Assembly: GCA_026874595.1 (NCBI GenBank)
Contig: CM049311.1
Coordinates: forward strand, 17,199,676 to 17,263,675
Reading direction: 5' to 3'
Source: Sipunculus nudus
Lineage: Eukaryota > Annelida > Sipuncula > Golfingiida > Sipunculidae
DNA: 64,000 bases
Shown one piece after another: positions 58,409 to 64,000 of the stretch. Position 1 is the stretch's first letter. Each line of letters begins with the position of its first letter. The notes under the pieces were generated by a model that saw only the letters and a list, made by a program, of their open reading frames with translations, ran no database searches and was not told where the DNA came from. The position numbers and the translations under genes were made by a program.

Positions 58409-61400
58409 TACTATGGATGTAATTAAGATACTGACTTTGAATGTTAGAGGGTTGGCAGACCACAGGAAGCGACGCGAAGTTTTCCCATTGGCTGAATAAA
58501 AGGGACGACCAGGTCATTCTTTTGCAGGAAACTCATAGTTCAAAGAATATGGAAGCTTTCTGGCAAGCTGAATGGGGAGGTAAGGTCCTGTTTTCTCATG
58601 GGCGGGGGAATGCCAGAGGGGTGTGTATTCTCATTAAAAATGGTTCAGGTATAGTAATTAAAGATGTTGTTAGAGACGAAAATGTTAGATTTTTGGCATG
58701 TAGTATTATATTAGGAGACCATAAGGTTACACTTGCTGTTATATATGGACCGAATGATGATCAGTTTACTTTTTTTTCAACAAATGTTGGAGAAAATAGA
58801 TGGTCTGGGAAATGAGAAATGTATATTAGCTGGTGACTTTAATTTGGTTACTGAGCAAGATAAAGATTAATTAGGAAGCCATAGAATCACACACAAACAA
58901 TCTAGGAAAATACTGAAAGATTGGTGTAGCAGCCACAGTATAGAGGATGTGTGGAGATATTTACACCCAGATAAGAGAGAGTACACATGGACTCGTTCAA
59001 ACCCAACCTCTTCATCAAGTAGATTGGATAATTTTTTAACTTTTATGAGTCTGAGACTTTTTGTTGAGCATGTGCAGCTTCAAAATAGCTATAAGAGTGA
59101 CCATTTAGCCGTTCAACTATCTCTTAAGACTTCAGTCAATAAACGAGGTTCTGGCTTTTGGAAGCTGAACTGCTCTCTTTTGAATGATGAAGAGTATGTT
59201 GATACTATTAATTCAAATATTGATTCAGTTATAGATGAAAACCCACACACAGACCCAAGTTTGTTATGGGATACTGTAAAGTGAAGAATCAGGGGTGCCT
59301 CAATAAAGTATTCATCAGAAAAAAAACCGCCACATTAAAAATGAAATGTTGTCAGTTGAAAAAGAAATGATCAATTTATTGCCTAAAGTGCAGGATGGAG
59401 ATTTATTTTAAAAAGAATAAAATAATATTCTGAAAAGTAAATTTGAGAAATTGATTGAAGGTAACACAGCTGGAGCCATTATTCGAAGTAAAGTATAATG
59501 GTATGAAGATGGTGAAAAACCAACAAAGTATTTTTTTAATTTTTTAGAAAAGGAATTTAAATAAAAAGGCTATTCACAAGCTTTGAACCAATGATGGAAG
59601 AAAAATTGAAAATACAATCCTGTTATTAGAGGAAATGCAAAATTATTATCAAAATATTTATAGCTCCAAAGTGCGTGATGAAAAAAATATTGATTTTAGT
59701 TCTTCTTATATTAAAAAGATAGATGAATGTACAAGAGATTTACTAGAAAAAGATATCACAGAAGAAGAGATAAAAAATAATAAAATCATTTAGTAAAAAA
59801 TAAAACCCCAGGGACTGATGGTCTCCCAATAGAATTTTATTTAAAATTCTGGGAGAAAATAAAAAGATTGTTTATGGAGATGGTCCAATACATATTCAAA
59901 ACAGGAAACATTGGTATTACCCAGAAACAAGGTATAATCACTGTAATCCCTAAAGCAGGTAAAGATACTAAGCAATTAAAAAATTGGAGACCAATATCAC
60001 TACTCAATACTGATTATAAAATTTTGGCGAAATGCGTTTCTCATCGATTAAAGAGTACATTAAACAATATAATTCATCATGATCAATCAGGTTTTATAAA
60101 AGGAAGATACATATGAGAAAATATTAATAAAATAACATCTATCATGCATCTGGCACAAACTAAACAAATAGAAACTTATCTTATGTCTGTGGACCTAGAA
60201 AAAGCTTTTGATTTTTTAGAACATAATTTTATCAAAAAAACTTTGGAGATTTTTAATTTTGGGCCAAATATCATAAACTGGGTGAATACTCTGTATACAG
60301 ATGTGTCTTCATGTGTTATTAATAATGGGTGGTTTTCAAGATTCTTTAAAGATACTAGGGCAGTTAGACAGGGATGCCCACTATCACCATATTTATTTAT
60401 AATGGCAATTGAAATTTTAGCAGAAAATATACGACAAAATACAAATATTAAAGGTTTTATACATATGGGAAAAGAATATAAGATTACACAATATGCTGAT
60501 GATATGTCACTATTTATAACTGGAGGTGTTAGGTCAATTAAAGCAGTGCTAAAAGAATTTGAAGTATTTCATGGGAAATCAGGTTTAAAAATAAATAAAG
60601 ATAAAACGTCAGTTAAACCATTAGGAAACTGTTGTAGGCTTAATAATAATGAAAAAAATAATTACAGACCTCGGCATATTGTTTACTAGAGAACCAATTT
60701 CAGTTTTAGGAATAACAATAAGTTAAGATTGAAAAGAAATGATAGATATTAATTATAATAAACAATTAAAAAAGATTGAAAATATATTAAACCTGTGGTC
60801 AAGTCGAAAATTGTCTCCCCTTGGTAAAATAACAATTATAAAGTCACAACTGATACCACAGCTAGTCTACATAATGTCTGTCCTTCCAAGTCCCTCAAAG
60901 CAATTTTATGCAAATCTTAAATCTAAATTCTTTAAATTCATTTGGAATGGAGGGGCTGATAATATTAATAGGAATATAATGTATAACTTGAAAGATAGAG
61001 GTGGACTGGCTATGGTTCACCTTGAGAGTAAAAATATTTCACTGAAAACAAATTGGATAAAAAGGTTGTTTGTAGGAAATGAACTGAAACCTTGGACAGA
61101 ATTAGTTTTAAATCATATAAAGGAAAAAATTGTATATATACTAGAAGGGAATATTAATGCCCAAGATCTTCAGAAACTAATGTCAAAATGTAGTCCTTTT
61201 TGGTGCGAGGTTTTTTCCAGTTTGGCAATATACCATTTCGAACCAGAGGATAAAAAAAGCAGTCTGTTAGATCAGGCAATATGGTTCAATTCTTATATTA
61301 AAATTGACCAAAAAATGGTTTACATAAGAACAATGGCAGAGAAAGGAATAAAATTGATAAGAGATATTGTAATTAATGATAAAGGTGAAACTAGATTTTG

Positions 61401-62180
61401 TAATTTTGATGAATGTTGCAAAATATTTGATTGTAAACCAAATATTTTAGAGTATTATGGATTAGTGAGCGCAATACCACTAGCCTGGAAAGAACATATT
61501 CAAAAGATTGAAAATATAAACAATTCAGATAAAGTAGCATTTCTTCAAATATTAAATAAACAAACTTTTTCAAAGCAAATTTATGAAAAGGTTCTGAAAA
61601 CTATATATGCAATAAATGGTAGGCAGAACTAGGTGTGACAGAGGAATATATAATGCAGTCCTTTAAAGAGAAATATACAATTACAATCGATAGCAAGCTC
61701 AGATACTTTCAGTTTAGAGTTTTACACAGAAAATTGACTCTAAATCCTTTCATGGTTAAAATTAAAAAACAGACAGATGCTTCATGTTCCTTTTGTAAGA
61801 CAGAGTCTGAAACAATTTGTCATTTGTTCTGGCTTTGCAAAAATAGTCGAAGTTTATGGAAGAGTCTGAGTGAGATTTTAGAAGGTGAAAAAGAATTTTG
61901 TGAAGGGGAAAAATTGGATTTTAAAGGTATTATATTTAATCAATACGAATCACAAAGTGTGAATATGGTGGTTTTGTCAGTTAAAAGATATATATGTGTA
62001 TGCAGGTGCCAGCATCAGGAACCAAATATATTAAGCTGTTTAAACTATATTAAATCTATTGAAGATATAGAAAAAAGGATAGCCAAGAAAAGTGGAAAGA
62101 CTCAGATACATAAAGAGAAGTGGGGTAACATAAAACACAGAGTGGATACTTACATTCAAAATAGATTAAATAAGCACTAG
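58409..62180 (+). pseudogene. LINE ORF2 (endonuclease, reverse transcriptase), degenerate
   Basis: Starts at ATG 58409 (MDVIKILTLNVRGLAD). The APE-type endonuclease is spread over 58409-59284 with QETHS, AGDFNLV, YTWTR...SRLDNFL and SDHLAV motifs, interrupted by a frameshift near 58480 and stops near 58815 and 58868. The reverse transcriptase has NWRPISLLNTDYKILAK (59970-60030), SGFIKGRYI (stop at 60114), SVDLEKAFD (60186 on), VRQGCPLSPYLF (about 60360-60400) and the catalytic YADD at 60492-60503. A C-terminal CCHC knuckle (CSFC then HLFWLC) lies at about 61785-61845. TAG at 62178. NWRPISLLN and the zinc knuckle place it in the L1/Tx1 group. The 3' half is less decayed than the endonuclease part. 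Confidence 0.92.
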
Positions 62181-62183
62181 ATT

Positions 62184-62185
<2 letters not shown>

Positions 62186-62234
<49 letters not shown>
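62186..62234. repeat. (TA)n microsatellite in LINE 3' UTR
   Basis: About 24 TA units immediately after the ORF2 stop. Confidence 0.95.
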
Positions 62235-62236
<2 letters not shown>

Positions 62237-62383
62237 CATTTTCTCTTACACATACGTACCATTTTGTGTTACGGTTTTGCGTAGTTGTGTGACTTTGTGT
62301 GTCGTTGATGTCTTGTATGTAATGTATCATGTAGTTTTTTATGTTCATGTATATAAATTGTTTTGTCAATGAAAAAATAAAAA

Positions 62384-62399
62384 AAGAACACTCGATCTG
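62384..62399 (+). repeat. Target-site duplication, 3' copy (LINE)
   Basis: Exact 16-bp match to 52736-52751. It overlaps the end of the A-run, as expected for target-primed reverse transcription. Confidence 0.93.
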
Positions 62400-63260
62400 G
62401 TACAGTACACTTTATTTATTGTACAGTGTAATTGTATTGATTAACTGTTATACTGTTGTTATATATTGTGTAACTGTATAGATTTAGTGTATTGTAATGT
62501 TAGGGTTGTTTTAAGAATAAATTATAATTATTTGTTTACAAAAAAACACTGACTTCTTTATTTATTCCCCTAGACATTTCACGCTGCCTAGTGTTACAGA
62601 ATCTGATTTTTATTTATCTTCGTAACAATTCATACAATAACGATTTAAATGAAAAGCTTAATTTTCAGTCAGTGGAAGACTGAAATTGGTGCTCAATATA
62701 CGGTGTAGCAGGAATCTTACAAAGTGTGGTCGCAATGAAACCTGTAGAACTTTGGCTTTGCCAACAATTTTATATGTGTGTAACGTGTATTCCACCTGCA
62801 GGATTTATTGAGAATGTTAAAATGCATTTGAAGCAATTTTTGTAGAAAGGCAAGTGACCAAAGATTAAATATGATACTCTCACACCTTGCGTTAATGACA
62901 TATATCATATGGCAACTATTCATTTTATCTCATCTTCAGTGGTTAAGCAAATCTTGAAATATAGCTTCTTCCAAAAATTCTTTAGCTAATTTATATTAGT
63001 ATTTTAATTGAATAATTCAAAACGTTTCATTCATGGTTCAGTATTATCTTTAACTTAGCACGAACGCAGGTCATGAGGTTTTTAATGTAATGCATCATTA
63101 TGCCGAGTGAAGGCCAATTCCTCTACAACGGCCTACATGGTGTCCCCGGAATTATGATTGGTGATATATATATATATATATATTACTTATTATTATGTAT
63201 ACTAAAATCATATTTTAAACTTTTTTGAATACAGGATATCACAACAGGATATACAGTGAG

Positions 63261-63311
<51 letters not shown>

Positions 63312-64000
63312 TTAATATCTCTTCATAATTATAACACAATGCACAATAAGGTCAATGCATTGTATAGCCTTACAGTATCAATGTAGTGTCACAAGTCTCA
63401 AGATCTTGTCACGCTTGTCTAATTTGCATGTGTGGCTTAAAATACGACAAATATGCTTCTCTTTTGCCGTAGCTTGATGAATAGTCACCGGGCAAAACTC
63501 AAAAGGCAGACTTTATCTTATCATTTAACTGATTCGATCACTTGTGATGGCGCCTGATGTATAATATTTATTGATTACTTGTTTGTTCACTGTACATGAC
63601 GAGGCAATAAGTTTGTCCTTTATATAGTAATTTATTATTTATGTAGCGAATGTGTTTAAACAGGACAAGGTATATCCCTGAATATTTGGATGGTTGATAA
63701 TGTAATTAAAAACCCCTAGTAAAATTATTAATTATCTAACATCGAGTTAGGATCCTATTGGAACGGGAGAATTAGTTCAAAAGTTTAACACGCATGCCCA
63801 GGGGCGAATCCAGGATATAGGAAAGGGGTGGGGGTTCAACCCAGGAGGACCAAAAAAAAACAACTTAAAAAGAACAGGTCTGGAATGGGGGGGGGGGCAT
63901 GCTAGTTCAAATGAATCCAATTGAAAGTCCAATTGATGATACAAGTGAAGTCAGTCCAGCAGAACATCATAAAGGAAAAAAATCAAAAGTGAAACTGATG
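62400..64000. other. Noncoding right flank
   Basis: (TA)n runs at 63166-63182 and 63265-63309 and a GGGCGAATCCAGGATA plus G-run motif at 63797-63896. No gene recognised. Confidence 0.5.

Larger units (their letters stand above)
52752..62383 (+). mobile_element. Degenerate L1/Tx1-type LINE split by a later insertion
   Basis: Non-LTR retrotransposon bounded by a perfect 16-bp target-site duplication. The 5' end (CTTCCGGTTGACATGGCGCA) and an ATG about 110 bp in are like L1/Tx1 elements. ORF1 (coiled coil) lies at 52861-53822 and ORF2 (endonuclease, reverse transcriptase, C-terminal zinc knuckle) at 58409-62180. The 3' UTR has a (TA)n run at about 62186-62234 and an A-rich tail at about 62371-62385. 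Both ORFs are broken by frameshifts and stops, so the copy is dead. The 4.6-kb gap between the ORFs is far longer than usual and is explained by nested insertion. Confidence 0.9.

Noticed and set aside
52475-62598. Solo LTR interrupted by the LINE (TGTGTTAAGAGC ... CTAGTGTTACA)
   Set aside because: TG/CA ends and an AATAAA exist in the joined flanks, but the 5-bp neighbours differ (GGGGC and GAATC) and no second LTR is present; too weak to call.

Overview
This is an AT-rich eukaryotic nuclear window with spliced genes (GT-AG introns), long introns full of repeats, many (TA)n microsatellites and several families of non-autonomous transposons. The repeat style (Helitron/Helentron-like elements with internal tandem repeats, fold-back elements, abundant short MITEs) and the FBXL6 orthologue suggest an invertebrate animal, most likely a lophotrochozoan such as a mollusc. 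That assignment is inference; no species can be named from the sequence alone.

Two host genes are well supported. The first is a nine-exon plus-strand gene at 5648-25775. Its joined coding sequence is about 529 codons and it is an F-box/leucine-rich-repeat protein of the FBXL6 type: a lysine-rich N-terminus, then an F-box split across exons 1 and 2, then leucine-rich repeats and a conserved C-terminal CRGLP block. Introns 1 and 6 are swollen by repeats; intron 6 alone is 9.4 kb. The second is an intronless minus-strand gene at 46541-47227 for a 228-residue dienelactone hydrolase family protein with an intact Cys-Asp-His triad.

The rest is mainly mobile DNA. 1-5640 holds hairpins, a tRNA-like SINE head and two fold-back elements. 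6991-8370 (intron 1) has a ~230-bp inverted repeat followed by related direct units. 12040-17833 (intron 6) is a large tandem array with a ~277-bp dimeric unit and an ~829-bp higher-order unit, ending in a Helitron-like hairpin plus CTAG. 19628-20055 is a hAT-type MITE with a perfect 8-bp target duplication. 20313-21010 is a 46-bp minisatellite carrying AP-1-like heptamers. 27690-29115 is a complete Helentron-like (HINE) copy of the same family as the intron 6 array. 30436-32432 is a 2-kb fold-back element embedded in a (TA)n tract. 33236-36480 has two direct copies of a GTCC-rich family separated by a 182-bp tandem-repeat element that also ends in hairpin plus CTAG; an inverted third copy lies at 40385-40965. 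44366-45740 is another tandem family.

The final 11 kb is dominated by a degenerate L1/Tx1-type LINE (52752-62383) flanked by a perfect 16-bp target-site duplication. Its ORF1 and ORF2 are separated by about 4.6 kb of unrelated DNA, so a later insertion appears to have split it. That inserted DNA carries inverted terminal-like repeats and four perfect TGACGTCA octamers.
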